Under the pieces are notes generated by a model that had not been told where the DNA came from, ran no database searches, and saw only the letters and a program-made list of their open reading frames with translations. The position numbers were made by a program, and so were the translations under genes. This document shows, one piece after another, positions 54,601 to 63,315 of a stretch of 64,000 nt of DNA. Origin of the DNA: Spirosoma endbachense (lineage in GTDB: Bacteria > Bacteroidota > Bacteroidia > Cytophagales > Spirosomataceae). The DNA lies in NCBI RefSeq assembly GCF_010233585.1, contig NZ_CP045997.1, positions 62,001 through 126,000 on the forward strand, given 5' to 3'. How positions within the stretch are numbered: position 1 is the stretch's first letter; the number at the start of each line of letters is the position of its first letter.

Positions 54601-54990
54601 GTGGGCGATGGCGTCGTGCTGACCAGCGGCAGTATCAATTACGACGTAAACGGCAACGTGCTGAATTACGGCGAGTTGAAGTATGCGCCAAACACGATCA
54701 AAACTTACGAGCAGGACTACATTGCCCGTGTGTATGGCGCTACCGAATCATTCCTGATGAGCCGGAGTTTTGCCAAGCTCCGCGAGGTTATAATCGGTTA
54801 TTCGCTGCCACAGCATCTGCTGAGACGGGTGGGTGTAAAACAGGCCAGCGTATCGGTCGTAGGACGGAACCTGCTCTATTTCGCCAAATACAAAGATATT
54901 GACCTCGATCAATACCTGAAGGACGGCATCTCTGGTCTACAAACACCAACAACACGCCGGTACGGGATCAACCTTAACCTGGTATTTTAA
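51655..54990 (+). CDS. SusC/RagA-type TonB-dependent outer-membrane transporter
   Basis: A 1111-residue protein with signal peptide (ends near PALAQ), a carboxypeptidase-like regulatory domain (ITGRVLSADDNQPLPGVSVV to about residue 110), a plug with NEVVVTALGIKKDIRQTGVA and VDGIPI, and a large beta-barrel ending in NLNLVF with the usual C-terminal Phe. It works with the SusD lipoprotein encoded 44 bases later to import oligomers through the outer membrane, powered by TonB. The substrate is not fixed by sequence: a fucosidase gene lies upstream and phosphoester genes downstream. Confidence 0.96.
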   Translation: MKISLQFLTPLIRVLRLLSVVFLAMLLLPAIPALAQTITGRVLSADDNQPLPGVSVVVKGTTTGTTTRADGTYSLNTPSSSTLTYSFIGYETQEIAVGNRTAIDVSLAVGTSTLNEVVVTALGIKKDIRQTGVAIQTVDGTQLLKAREPNPINSLTGKVAGLTIGSSSELLGRPNISLRGNTDVLFVVDGIPITSDTWNVSADDIETYTVLKGASASALYGFRGKNGAILITTKRGTKDKRGFSVEVNTSQMVDQGFIAIPKVQDQYGPGDHGVYAFGDGKGNGLNDGDYDIWGPALNGQLVPQYDSPVVPGQSFTTTFKKADGNNVVFTSNRQPTPLLPRGKDNLRRFIQTGVLSTNNVAVAASGEKYDMRFSLSHNFQQGLVPNTKLNVTNFNVTGGYNFSDKLRFESSLNYNRQYTPNFPDVNYGPNSLIYNIIAWGGADWNIDDMKQIWQPGKEGTQQIYAEYQRYNNPWFLAKYWLRGHYNSNIYGYTSLRYQIADGLQLTGKTQLTTYSILRTEKFPYSATSYGREEARGDYREDRRSLFDNINQLLLQYNKKVSPDLSLNALVGGEARIFNYNSDFASTNYLNVPGVYNFANSSNPVIASNFQSDMRVLSAYYSADFTFRDYATLTTTGRLDKLSTLPKGNNAYFYPSVALSTVISDYVQLPAKLGISFLKVRASYANVKDGLTQSTIQNAFNPITNYGSNPIGYGDNYSSAYGGPTYQNSAVYSLPLAYNNKPAAYYANTLNNPNLKPNSTSQTEVGIDIRFLNNRLVLDGAYYVSNDGPRIFTLPSSEGTGYTGRLVNGISTQKKGGEISLTGQAIRSPKGFNWDIVANYSTFTERLKEVYPEGGINTLASSYFVANSSGSRFINIGDRTDGFYSSALVRTPDGQLINDDGGRPIVNPVSQFLGYVNPKFVWGINNRFSYRNITFSFQFDGRVGGVIGDYVRQKTFQGGRHIETVQGALGAARPNDVQGIKSYVGDGVVLTSGSINYDVNGNVLNYGELKYAPNTIKTYEQDYIARVYGATESFLMSRSFAKLREVIIGYSLPQHLLRRVGVKQASVSVVGRNLLYFAKYKDIDLDQYLKDGISGLQTPTTRRYGINLNLVF

Positions 54991-55034
54991 TCACAGTCCT
55001 GTAGAATCGACTGATCACTGCCGACTAAAAAATC

Positions 55035-56633
55035 ATGAAACTTCATAACCATATTCTTTTCCCGCTTTTCATCCTTGGTCTGACACTGACCAGTTGCGAA
55101 AAGCCCTTTGGTGAACTCGAACAGGACCCAAACCGGCCGACAAGCGCACCGGCTTCGCTGGTTTTCAGTGGCATTCTGAACGATATGTACAACAGCAACA
55201 GTAGCCCAACGGGTTATCATGGTGTGACCAATGGCGGGTGGGGCGACCAGCAACGCTGGAACCAGTTTTACGCGAGTAACTATAATTACTATGCCACCAA
55301 CGATTATGCCTGGACATCGACGGATCTCTACTATACGACGTTGAAAAACGTTGTGAAAATGGAGCAGGAAGCTAAAAAAGCAGGCCTACCCGATGTCAAT
55401 GCCTATTCGGCACTGGGCAAGTTCTTCCGAGCGTTCTTTTTCGAGAACATGACCAAGCGGGTGGGTGACATCCCGGTGACGGAAGCGCTGCTGGGAGAAG
55501 CGAACCAAACGCCCAAATACAACACGCAGAAGGACACCTATGTGCAGATTCTGAAATGGCTCGACGATGCAAATGCCGACCTGACAGCATTGATCGCGAA
55601 AAGCGACAATAACCTGACGGGAGATATTTACCTGTCCAATAGCCTCAGCAAGTGGCAGAAGGTGGTCAATACCTATAAGTTGCGAGTGCTGGTTAGCCTG
55701 AGCAAGAAAGATGCGGATACCGACCTGAACGTAAAGGCGCGGTTTGCGGATATCGTCAATAACCCCACCAAATATCCGGTGATGAGTTCGATGGACGATA
55801 ACCTGCAATTTGTTTATAATGGTCAGTTTAACAAATATCCCCGTAACCCGGATAATTTTGGCCAGAACGCTACTCGTGAGAATATGGCTGCTACATATCT
55901 GGGTACGCTGACAACGCTGAAAGATCCCCGCACATTTATTGTCGCTGAACCCGCCACGGCTAAGGTTGCGGCAGGTGTCAAACCAACCGATTTTGCGGCT
56001 TTTATCGGTGCATCATCGGGCGAAGATCTGGCCGTTATGTCAACGAACGCCAATCAGGGTCTTTACTCGTTCCAGAACCGGAAACATTATTATAGCACCT
56101 ACACGGCTGAACCATATGTCATTATCGGCTATCCTGAGCTTCAGTTTACCATTGCCGAAGGCATCAATCGGGGCTGGGCTACAGGAAGTGCCGAAGATTA
56201 TTACAAAAAAGGCATTCAGGCATCGTGGGGTTTTTATGGGTTAAAAGATGGCAGTAACGATGTATTTTTCTCGGCCGATGGGGGCTATAAAGTGTTCAAC
56301 ACCTATCAGGTTATGGTTAGTTTTGCCGATTATTACGCTCAGCCAGCCGTAAAATATGCCGGTAATACAACCGCTGGTCTAACGCAGGTACTGACGCAGA
56401 AATACCTGGCGTTCTTCCAGCAGGGCGGTCTCGAAGCGTTCTATAACCAGCGCCGAACAGGGGTACCCACATTCATGGTTGGACCCGGTACCGGAAATAG
56501 CACCCGAATCCCATTGCGCTGGCAGTATCCGTCTACGGAGCGATCGTATAATTCGGCCAATAATTCTGCGGCCATTACGAGTCAGTTCGGCGGTAATGAT
56601 GATATAAATGCAGCCATGTGGATTTTAAAATAA
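55035..56633 (+). CDS. SusD/RagB-family nutrient-binding lipoprotein (SusD-like group 2)
   Basis: A 532-residue surface lipoprotein. The lipobox ends at Cys21 (GLTLTSCEKP). TPR-like helices follow, for example AYSALGKFFRAFFFENMTKR. It begins with FGELEQDPNRPTSAPASLVF, typical of the SusD-like 2 group, and the C-terminus has the usual RIPLRWQYPSTERSYN. It caps the SusC barrel and binds substrate. A terminator follows, so susC-susD is one unit. Confidence 0.95.
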   Translation: MKLHNHILFPLFILGLTLTSCEKPFGELEQDPNRPTSAPASLVFSGILNDMYNSNSSPTGYHGVTNGGWGDQQRWNQFYASNYNYYATNDYAWTSTDLYYTTLKNVVKMEQEAKKAGLPDVNAYSALGKFFRAFFFENMTKRVGDIPVTEALLGEANQTPKYNTQKDTYVQILKWLDDANADLTALIAKSDNNLTGDIYLSNSLSKWQKVVNTYKLRVLVSLSKKDADTDLNVKARFADIVNNPTKYPVMSSMDDNLQFVYNGQFNKYPRNPDNFGQNATRENMAATYLGTLTTLKDPRTFIVAEPATAKVAAGVKPTDFAAFIGASSGEDLAVMSTNANQGLYSFQNRKHYYSTYTAEPYVIIGYPELQFTIAEGINRGWATGSAEDYYKKGIQASWGFYGLKDGSNDVFFSADGGYKVFNTYQVMVSFADYYAQPAVKYAGNTTAGLTQVLTQKYLAFFQQGGLEAFYNQRRTGVPTFMVGPGTGNSTRIPLRWQYPSTERSYNSANNSAAITSQFGGNDDINAAMWILK

Positions 56634-56642
56634 AACCCCGAC

Positions 56643-56674
56643 AGGCCCGTGCAATTAGAACCACGGGCCTTTTT
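56643..56674 (+). terminator. terminator after susD
   Basis: Stem AGGCCCGTG with CACGGGCCT, 10-base loop and a TTTT tail, 9 bases after the susD stop. Confidence 0.85.
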
Positions 56675-56685
56675 GCTTCTCATTA

Positions 56686-57768
56686 ATGCGACTTACTCTT
56701 TGTTTACTTGTCTTGCTGTTCAGCAGCCCGGTAATTGCCCAGCCCGCTCAGAATATAGTGCTGGTTACCCTTGACGGTGTTCGCTGGCAGGAAATTTTTA
56801 ATGGAGCCGATTCAACATTGTTGTTTGATCCGGTATACAGTCGCGATACGGCCAGTGCCCGTAAGCAATTCTGGGCCGTTGCACCCACCGAGCGCCGGAA
56901 ACGCCTTACGCCTTTTCTCTGGAATACCATCGGTCAGCAAGGGCAGGTGTATGGCAATCGGCAGTTGGGGAACCGTATGAATGTGTCGAATCCACACTGG
57001 TTCAGTTATCCGGGCTACAACGAAATTCTTAGTGGATATGCCGATGACCGGATCAAATCGAACGACAAAATCGACAACCCGAACGAAACGGTTCTGGAGT
57101 TTCTGAATAAACAGCCGGGTCTAGCGGGAAAAGTGGCCGTGTTTTCATCGTGGGACGTTATTGAAGCGGCCGTTAATGAGAAACGAACGGGCATTTACGC
57201 CAGTTCGGCAAACGAGCCGATGCAACCTCGTTCGGCAACGGATTCGTTGCTGAGTGACATGACAACGCTGTATCCCCGCCAGTTTGGAGATGGCGTGCGT
57301 GCCGATTTTCTGACTTATTTTTCAGCCCGGCAGTATGTCAAACAAAACCAGCCCAGGGTGTTTTTTTTATCGTTCGACGAAACCGACGATCTGGCCCATG
57401 CCGGACAATACCTCGATCATCTGCGCATGGTTCAGTCGATCGATGGGTATCTGGCTGATTTGTGGAAACTACTGCAAGGGATGCCGCAATATGCCGGAAA
57501 AACGGCAATGTTACTGACGACTGATCACGGACGGGGGCATACACCCAAAGCCCGCTGGAAAGATCACGGTACCAAAACTGCCGATTCATATCAGATCTGG
57601 ATGGCTGCAATAGGTGCTGGCGTTGCATCGACAGGGGAGCAGAAAAACGGTCCTGTTCTGTTTCAGAATCAGATCGCTGCCACATTGGCTCAACTGCTGG
57701 GCATGGAGTTTAAAAGTGATCATCCGGTCGGCAAACCGCTTGAGAGCATTGGCAGTAAAAGTCGGTGA
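56686..57768 (+). CDS. alkaline phosphatase superfamily phosphodiesterase/phosphatase
   Basis: A 360-residue exported enzyme (signal peptide ends near PVIAQ). The two-metal site of the nucleotide pyrophosphatase branch can be traced: Asp30 in VTLDGVRWQ, Ser107 in FSYPGYNEIL at the place of the catalytic Thr, Asp234 and His238 in DETDDLAHAG, Asp280-His281 in TTDHGRGH, and His294 in KDHGTK. It should cleave a phosphomonoester, phosphodiester or phosphonate outside the cytoplasm; the substrate is unknown. It is followed 24 bases later by a metallophosphoesterase gene. Confidence 0.88.
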   Translation: MRLTLCLLVLLFSSPVIAQPAQNIVLVTLDGVRWQEIFNGADSTLLFDPVYSRDTASARKQFWAVAPTERRKRLTPFLWNTIGQQGQVYGNRQLGNRMNVSNPHWFSYPGYNEILSGYADDRIKSNDKIDNPNETVLEFLNKQPGLAGKVAVFSSWDVIEAAVNEKRTGIYASSANEPMQPRSATDSLLSDMTTLYPRQFGDGVRADFLTYFSARQYVKQNQPRVFFLSFDETDDLAHAGQYLDHLRMVQSIDGYLADLWKLLQGMPQYAGKTAMLLTTDHGRGHTPKARWKDHGTKTADSYQIWMAAIGAGVASTGEQKNGPVLFQNQIAATLAQLLGMEFKSDHPVGKPLESIGSKSR

Positions 57769-57792
57769 TCAATTTAGTACTCTTCCAAAACC

Positions 57793-58713
57793 ATGAACCG
57801 TCGAACTCTCCTCAAAACAGCCAGTCTGCTGCCTATAGCGACAGCCGGGACTTCTCTGACTACAACGGCTGATCAGCCCAGAAAGCGTTCTGTTCGTTTT
57901 GCCTATATCGGCGATACGCACATCCTGCCGGAATCGAAGCCCATGCAGCAAATTGCCAAATGCCTGCACCATATTCAGAATCAGGCTGATAAGCCGGTCT
58001 TTCTGATGCATGGGGGCGACACGATTATGGACGCGTTGGTGCAGGATCACGATCGGGTGCAGAAACAATGGGATGTCTGGCATCAGGTCATAAAAGCCGA
58101 TAACTCATTGCCTATTGAACATTGCATTGGAAATCACGATGTGTGGGGATTTGAGAAGGCGAAAGGTGAACCGCTTTATGGCAAGAAATGGGCCGTTGAG
58201 CAGATGAAGATTAGCAACCGGTATCGTTCGTTCGACCGGAACGGATGGCATTTTATTGTGCTTGATAGTGTGCAGCCCAAACCCGATGGAAGCTGGTATA
58301 CGGCCTTTCTGGATGCAGAACAACTCGACTGGCTAAAACAGGATTTGGCGAAAACCAGCGCTAAAACGCCTATCTTAGTACTATCGCATGTACCAATTCT
58401 AACAAGTACGGTTTTTACATTCGACAGCGAGCCTAAAAAAGACCCGACGATTATCACTAGTGGGTTGATGCACACTGATTCCGCGGAATTAATAAAGCTT
58501 TTTTACCAGTATCCGAATGTAAAAACTGCACTGAGCGGCCACACTCATTTGCTCGATCGGGTCGATTACAATGGTATCGCTTATCTGTGCAACGGAGCCG
58601 TGAGCGGTAACTGGTGGAAGACCGATTCATTCCATGAAACCAAAGCCGGTTATGCGCTGATCGATTTGTATGACGATGGAAGTGTAGCGCGAACATACGT
58701 TCAATATACTTGA
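57793..58713 (+). CDS. Tat-exported calcineurin-like metallophosphoesterase
   Basis: A 306-residue protein with twin-arginine leader (NRRTLLKTASLLPIATAG). All five blocks of the dimetal site are visible: GDTHI, HGGDT, GNHDVWG, SHVPIL and SGHTHLLDRV. It hydrolyses phosphomonoesters or phosphodiesters in the periplasm. Its place next to another phosphoesterase and a PhnZ-like oxygenase suggests work on the same phosphorus compound. A long hairpin separates it from the next gene. Confidence 0.92.
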   Translation: MNRRTLLKTASLLPIATAGTSLTTTADQPRKRSVRFAYIGDTHILPESKPMQQIAKCLHHIQNQADKPVFLMHGGDTIMDALVQDHDRVQKQWDVWHQVIKADNSLPIEHCIGNHDVWGFEKAKGEPLYGKKWAVEQMKISNRYRSFDRNGWHFIVLDSVQPKPDGSWYTAFLDAEQLDWLKQDLAKTSAKTPILVLSHVPILTSTVFTFDSEPKKDPTIITSGLMHTDSAELIKLFYQYPNVKTALSGHTHLLDRVDYNGIAYLCNGAVSGNWWKTDSFHETKAGYALIDLYDDGSVARTYVQYT

Positions 58714-58724
58714 CTGTAATTGGA

Positions 58725-58764
58725 TTGCTGGATGAATTGAGTTGGCGCTCAATTCATCCAGCAA
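58725..58764 (+). other. 17-bp-stem hairpin before the HD-oxygenase gene
   Basis: A perfect 17-bp stem (58725-58741 with 58748-58764) and a 6-base loop lie between the metallophosphoesterase stop and the ATG at 58776. No T-run follows. It could end transcription in part or limit translation of the next gene, whose start lies 11 bases downstream. Confidence 0.55.
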
Positions 58765-58775
58765 CCATCATTGAT

Positions 58776-59297
58776 ATGCAGGTAATAACTAACCTCTTCG
58801 CCCAAAGCGGTAATGATGCCTACTTTGGAGAACCTGTAACGCAGCTCGAACACGCGTTGCAATGTGCCCAGCTGGCAGAACTGGCCGGAGCCGACACCGA
58901 CACGGTAAAAGCCGCCCTGCTGCATGATATTGGTCATCTGTTGCCGGTCGAATCGGCTGAAGGGTACATGGATGGTTATGGAACGATTGACCATGAGCGG
59001 CTTGGTGCCGACTATCTGAGGCAGCTTGGCTATTCGGAGAAAGTAGCTCAATTGATTGAAAACCACGTAAATGCCAAGCGATATCTGGTCTTCAAAAATC
59101 CGAAATACTTCGCCCGACTGTCAGAAGCCAGTCTGAAAACGCTGGAATTTCAAGGTGGGCCGATGTCGGAAGAGGAAGCGGCTGCTTTTGAGACCAACCC
59201 GTATTTCAAAGGTATTCTACAGCTTCGATCCTGGGACGAACAGGCTAAAATTCCCGGTTTGCCCACACCGGGAATTGACTATTACCTGGCTATGTAG
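58776..59297 (+). CDS. PhnZ-like HD-domain oxygenase (phosphonate type)
   Basis: A 173-residue HD protein. Spacing of key residues matches the mixed-valent di-iron oxygenase PhnZ: Tyr16, Glu19 and His26 in YFGEPVTQLEHA (PhnZ Tyr24, Glu27, His34), then His50-Asp51 and His54 in LLHDIGH, His in TIDHERLG and in IENHVNAKRY. PhnZ opens the C-P bond of 2-amino-1-hydroxyethylphosphonate after hydroxylation by PhnY. No PhnY-type dioxygenase is in the window. ATG 58776 is chosen over a TTG at 58710, because the extra residues would lie in the hairpin and are not conserved. Confidence 0.88.
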   Translation: MQVITNLFAQSGNDAYFGEPVTQLEHALQCAQLAELAGADTDTVKAALLHDIGHLLPVESAEGYMDGYGTIDHERLGADYLRQLGYSEKVAQLIENHVNAKRYLVFKNPKYFARLSEASLKTLEFQGGPMSEEEAAAFETNPYFKGILQLRSWDEQAKIPGLPTPGIDYYLAM

Positions 59298-59311
59298 GTG
59301 AGTTCGTCTTT

Positions 59312-59376
59312 CCACAAAACCCCGTGCCACGGTTATTTTAGAGCGACATGGTTAACCGTGGCACGGAGTTTTGTGG
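59312..59376. repeat. 24-bp-arm hairpin, copy 3 of the shared-core family
   Basis: Arms 59312-59335 and 59353-59376 pair with one mismatch. The core CCGTGCCACGGTTA and the loop part GACATGGTTAACCGTGG link it to the copies at 25451 and 47357. It follows the HD-oxygenase stop by 14 bases and may act as its terminator. Confidence 0.75.
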
Positions 59377-59576
59377 AGAAAGTCCTAGGTATTAGGAATA
59401 CGTTCTAACGCTCATTGGCAGACCCAGAGTAGGATTATTAAAATCCAATTATTGTATTATATTGGTAAAATGGTGTATTTATAAGTAGCTATTTTACCGT
59501 TAACTAGGTTTGATTTTATTTCGCTGATACTTGTATTTTATTTTTTATTTTTAATAAAATATAGAATATAAAGTAT

Positions 59577-61826
59577 ATGAGAATACGTATAACTGTTATT
59601 TTATTTTATTTGCTTTCTGGATTTTGTAATGCACAGACTCTTACGGGTACGATTCGTGATGCCCGAACAAACCGAATTCTGCCGGAAGTTACTGTGCAAC
59701 TTTTACAGACTACCAAAGGAGCCATAACAAATAAGCAAGGGTATTTTATTATCTATAATGTGCCAAGAGGAAGTTATGTGATGCGGCTTCGTTCGGTCGG
59801 TTATCAATTGGCCGAAGAACCGATAACGATGGGTGTCCGTGCCGATGTAAACACGACCATTCGATTACAGCCTAGTGCTGTTCAGCTTAATCAGCAGACA
59901 GTTACCAGCATTCAGCGGGCAGAAACGCCGGATTTTAACCGACCTGAGGTAACCACTGTCGTATCGAATCGGGATCTACGGCAACAACCTCCGCGGACAA
60001 TTTCGGAAGCTTTGTTTGGTTCAACGGGTGTCTGGATTCAGAAAACCGATCATGCAGGAGGGGCGCCGTTTATTAGAGGATTGACCGGCCAGCAAACACT
60101 GTTACTGGTCGATGGGATACGGCTCAATAATGCCATAACCCGCTCGGGACCAAATCCGTACTTAAATACGATTGATCCGCAGAGTGTGGGGCAAGTCGAA
60201 GTTCTTCGCAGCTCCGGTTCGGTCGCCTATGGGTCAGATGCGATTGGCGGGGTGGTTAATGTATTGACCAAAACACCTCAGTTTTCCGATCAGCCCAGGT
60301 TTCAGGGGAGTTTGTTTGCCAAAGCAATGACGCAGGGCATGGACTATTCCGGTCGGGCTGAGGTAGGGTTTGGAACGCGTTCCTTTGCCTTTCTGGGTGG
60401 ATTTGCCTATCGATCATTTGGCGATCTGGTTGCCGGAAAGGGTCTGGGTCGTGAAACGCCAACGGGCTACAACCAGATTTCGGGCGATGTAAAGACCCTG
60501 TTTCGGTTGTCGAATCGATACGTTGCAACGATTGCCTACCAAAATGGAAAGCTGGATAATGTGCCTGTCTATCACCAGGTTCGCTCTGAAGACTATGCCT
60601 ATTATCGGTTTAACCCGCAACGAAGGCAATTAGCCTATGCCCGCCTGGAAGGATTTTATAATCGACGGTTTCTGGGATCGGTGCAATTGACTGCCTCCTG
60701 GCAACGGCAGACGGAGGGGCGACAGAGTCAGATGAACGGTAGTATTTCGGCGATACAGGAACGTGATCAGACGACAACCACTGGCCTGACACTGCTGGCC
60801 AAAGCGAACCCCAATCGATTCTGGCAAATGCAGAATGGACTAGAGTGGTACTACGATCGCGTACGAAGCAGTGGTGAAGCGATAAATACACAGACCGGAG
60901 CCGTGACCACCAGCCGTGGCTTATATCCAGATCGGGCTTCGATGAACAGCCTGGCCGCATTTTCACTCCACACGCTGTCGTTTAACCGACTGATGTTAAC
61001 GGGTGGTGGGCGCTACAATATGTTCTGGATTCAAACGACTGAGCCGCCCCTGGGGAAAACCATTATTCGACCGTCTGCGCTGGTTGGAAATCTGGGAATT
61101 TCGTATGCCGTGATGCCAGTGATACGGGTCGTAGCATCGATACAGTCCGCATTTAGAGTGCCCAACGTAAATGATCTGGGGGCCCGTGGTATGATTGACT
61201 ATCGTTACGAAGGGATCAATAATACCCTTCAACCGGAGCGATCGTTCAATAAAGAAATCGGGCTAAAAGTCCGGACATCGCGCTTCTCCGCAACGGTGCT
61301 GGCGTATCATAATCAATTGACCAATTTTATCAGCCTTGTTCGAACCGGGATGGATTCGGTTCAGGGGTACCCAGTCTATTTAAAGCAGAACATTGCCGAA
61401 GGAGTTACCCAGGGCATAGAGGCTGAGGTTGAAGGTGAAATCGCAACGAACTGGCTGGCTAATGCCGGAGTGACGTACACGTACGGTCAGAATAGCAGCC
61501 CAAACGAACCATTTCGACGAATTCCGCCCCTCAATGGCCGGGTTCGTCTAACCTATCAGCCACAAACCAACTGGTGGGCGAGGGCTGAACTGCTCTGGGC
61601 GGGTGCACAGACCCGACTATCGCAGGCCGATCTGGACGATAACCGCATTGCCAAAGGCGGTACGCCAGCCTGGCAGGTAATTAATGTGAACGCTGGCTAT
61701 CGATGGGAAAAAATAACCCTCAGTGCTGAATTTCAGAACCTTACCAATGAAGCCTACCGGACACATGGTTCAGGCGTAGATGGTATCGGGCGCAGTGCGT
61801 GGGCATCACTTTTAATTAGTTTATGA
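59577..61826 (+). CDS. TonB-dependent receptor (non-SusC type)
   Basis: A 749-residue outer-membrane receptor with signal peptide (ends near CNAQ), a carboxypeptidase-like regulatory domain (TLTGTIRDARTNRILPEVTV), a plug (about 120-225) with GGAPFIRGLTGQQTLLLVDG and VEVLRSSGSVAYGSDAIGGV, and a 22-strand-size barrel ending in WASLLISL. It resembles receptors for small chelates or vitamins more than SusC. It is followed by the DUF5690 transporter 79 bases later, which suggests a route across both membranes. A possible -7 element TAGGTTTG lies at 59505; its -33 partner is poor. Confidence 0.93.
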   Translation: MRIRITVILFYLLSGFCNAQTLTGTIRDARTNRILPEVTVQLLQTTKGAITNKQGYFIIYNVPRGSYVMRLRSVGYQLAEEPITMGVRADVNTTIRLQPSAVQLNQQTVTSIQRAETPDFNRPEVTTVVSNRDLRQQPPRTISEALFGSTGVWIQKTDHAGGAPFIRGLTGQQTLLLVDGIRLNNAITRSGPNPYLNTIDPQSVGQVEVLRSSGSVAYGSDAIGGVVNVLTKTPQFSDQPRFQGSLFAKAMTQGMDYSGRAEVGFGTRSFAFLGGFAYRSFGDLVAGKGLGRETPTGYNQISGDVKTLFRLSNRYVATIAYQNGKLDNVPVYHQVRSEDYAYYRFNPQRRQLAYARLEGFYNRRFLGSVQLTASWQRQTEGRQSQMNGSISAIQERDQTTTTGLTLLAKANPNRFWQMQNGLEWYYDRVRSSGEAINTQTGAVTTSRGLYPDRASMNSLAAFSLHTLSFNRLMLTGGGRYNMFWIQTTEPPLGKTIIRPSALVGNLGISYAVMPVIRVVASIQSAFRVPNVNDLGARGMIDYRYEGINNTLQPERSFNKEIGLKVRTSRFSATVLAYHNQLTNFISLVRTGMDSVQGYPVYLKQNIAEGVTQGIEAEVEGEIATNWLANAGVTYTYGQNSSPNEPFRRIPPLNGRVRLTYQPQTNWWARAELLWAGAQTRLSQADLDDNRIAKGGTPAWQVINVNAGYRWEKITLSAEFQNLTNEAYRTHGSGVDGIGRSAWASLLISL

Positions 61827-61905
61827 GTTTTTCAGTTGAAGTTCGTAGTTTAATGCCAGGAATCTACCGCTGGATGTTATCGAACATCGCCTACATCAAC
61901 ACTCA

Positions 61906-63180
61906 ATGCGTTTTCTCCGAAATCCTACTGCCTTTGTTCTTTTTGGGGCAACCGCTGCCTTCTGTTCCTACGCCTGCATGTATGCTTTCCGAAGGGGCAT
62001 AACGGCAGTTACCTTTGAGGGTATGTTTTTTGCCGGAGTCAGCTATAAAATATGGCTCGTTACGGCGCAGGTTTTCGGTTATGCCGTATCGAAAGGAATT
62101 GGCGTGAAGGTAGTTTCTGAAATGTCGCCGGGGCGTCGGGCCATCAATATTCTCTTTTTTGTCTTGGTGGCCTTACTGGCTCTACTTGGTTTTGCGCTGG
62201 TTCCGGCTCCCTGGAATATTATTTTCCTCTTTCTCAATGGCTTACCACTGGGCATGGTATATGGCACCATGATTGGTTTTCTGGAAGGGCGTCGGCAGAC
62301 CGACGCGCTGGTGGCTGGCCTGACCGCTTCCTTTATTTTCGCATCAGGATTCGTGAAAACGGTCGCCCTGACGATCAAGGCCGATTGGGGCGTAACCGAA
62401 TTCTGGTTGCCGTTCGTAACAGGCATGCTCTTTGTTTTGCCCATGCTGGTTTCCATTTATGCGCTCACCTTGCTACCCCCACCCACCGACGAAGACCGTG
62501 CGTTGCGTACGGAACGAAAACCGATGGATGCGGCCGAACGCAGGGCGTTTGTGCGGAACTTCAGACCGGGATTGATCCTGCTGATTGCATCGTACGTATT
62601 GCTGTCGGCCTTCCGCGACTTCCGTGATAATTTTGGTCCAGAGATTCTGAAAGATGCCGGGGTGAACAATCCGGGTATTTTTGCCAAAACCGAAACACTG
62701 GTCGCCGTTGGTATACTCATCGTGATGGCCCTGCTTCAGCGTGTGACCGACAACTTCAGGGCGTTTGCTTTGCTAAACTGTTTGATGCTGGCCGGGGGAG
62801 CCATGGTCGGTCTGAGCACATACGCATACTCGACCGGTGTGCTGTCGCCTGGTAACTGGTTCCTTCTCACAGGGTTAGGTTTATACATGGCCTATGTGCC
62901 CTGCAATGGCCTATACTTTGAGCGGCTAATTGCCACCTTTCGGTATGTCAGCACGGTCGGATTTATCGTAACGCTGGCCGACTGGTACGGCTATCTGGGC
63001 AGCGTATGCGTGTTGCTGTATAAGAACTTTGGCCATGCCAGTATTAGTTACCGCGAGTTTTTCATCTACGGAGCCTACATCATGGCCGCTTTGTATGTTG
63101 TACTGGTGATTGGCTCATTCATTTACTTCAAAGGGCGGTTTCAGAAAGAAGAAAAATTAGTCACTATCTCCGGGGTATAA
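61906..63180 (+). CDS. DUF5690 family membrane protein (MFS-like transporter)
   Basis: A 424-residue protein with about 11-12 hydrophobic segments. It opens with FVLFGATAAFCSYACMYAFR and has GLPLGMVYGTMIGFLEGRR after the fourth segment and RDFRDNFGPEIL after a central loop. I place it in DUF5690, a branch of the major facilitator fold found in Bacteroidota, with no known substrate. Similarity to glycerol-phosphate or phosphonate transporters is distant. The context (phosphoesterases and a PhnZ-like oxygenase) makes an organophosphorus compound a reasonable guess. A terminator follows. Confidence 0.82.
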   Translation: MRFLRNPTAFVLFGATAAFCSYACMYAFRRGITAVTFEGMFFAGVSYKIWLVTAQVFGYAVSKGIGVKVVSEMSPGRRAINILFFVLVALLALLGFALVPAPWNIIFLFLNGLPLGMVYGTMIGFLEGRRQTDALVAGLTASFIFASGFVKTVALTIKADWGVTEFWLPFVTGMLFVLPMLVSIYALTLLPPPTDEDRALRTERKPMDAAERRAFVRNFRPGLILLIASYVLLSAFRDFRDNFGPEILKDAGVNNPGIFAKTETLVAVGILIVMALLQRVTDNFRAFALLNCLMLAGGAMVGLSTYAYSTGVLSPGNWFLLTGLGLYMAYVPCNGLYFERLIATFRYVSTVGFIVTLADWYGYLGSVCVLLYKNFGHASISYREFFIYGAYIMAALYVVLVIGSFIYFKGRFQKEEKLVTISGV

Positions 63181-63236
63181 GCAGCTATAAACGAGTACGC
63201 GGATCAAAAACCGGCACAGCAGAAGGTCTTAGCACT

Positions 63237-63264
63237 CCAGCATTTTCCCAAATGCTGGATTTTT
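63237..63264 (+). terminator. terminator after the DUF5690 gene
   Basis: Stem CCAGCATTT with AAATGCTGG, 4-base loop and tail ATTTTTT. Confidence 0.9.
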
Positions 63265-63315
63265 TATGTTCGTATTCCATGGGTGCACATCTTTGACAAC
63301 ACATCCTGTTAACGC

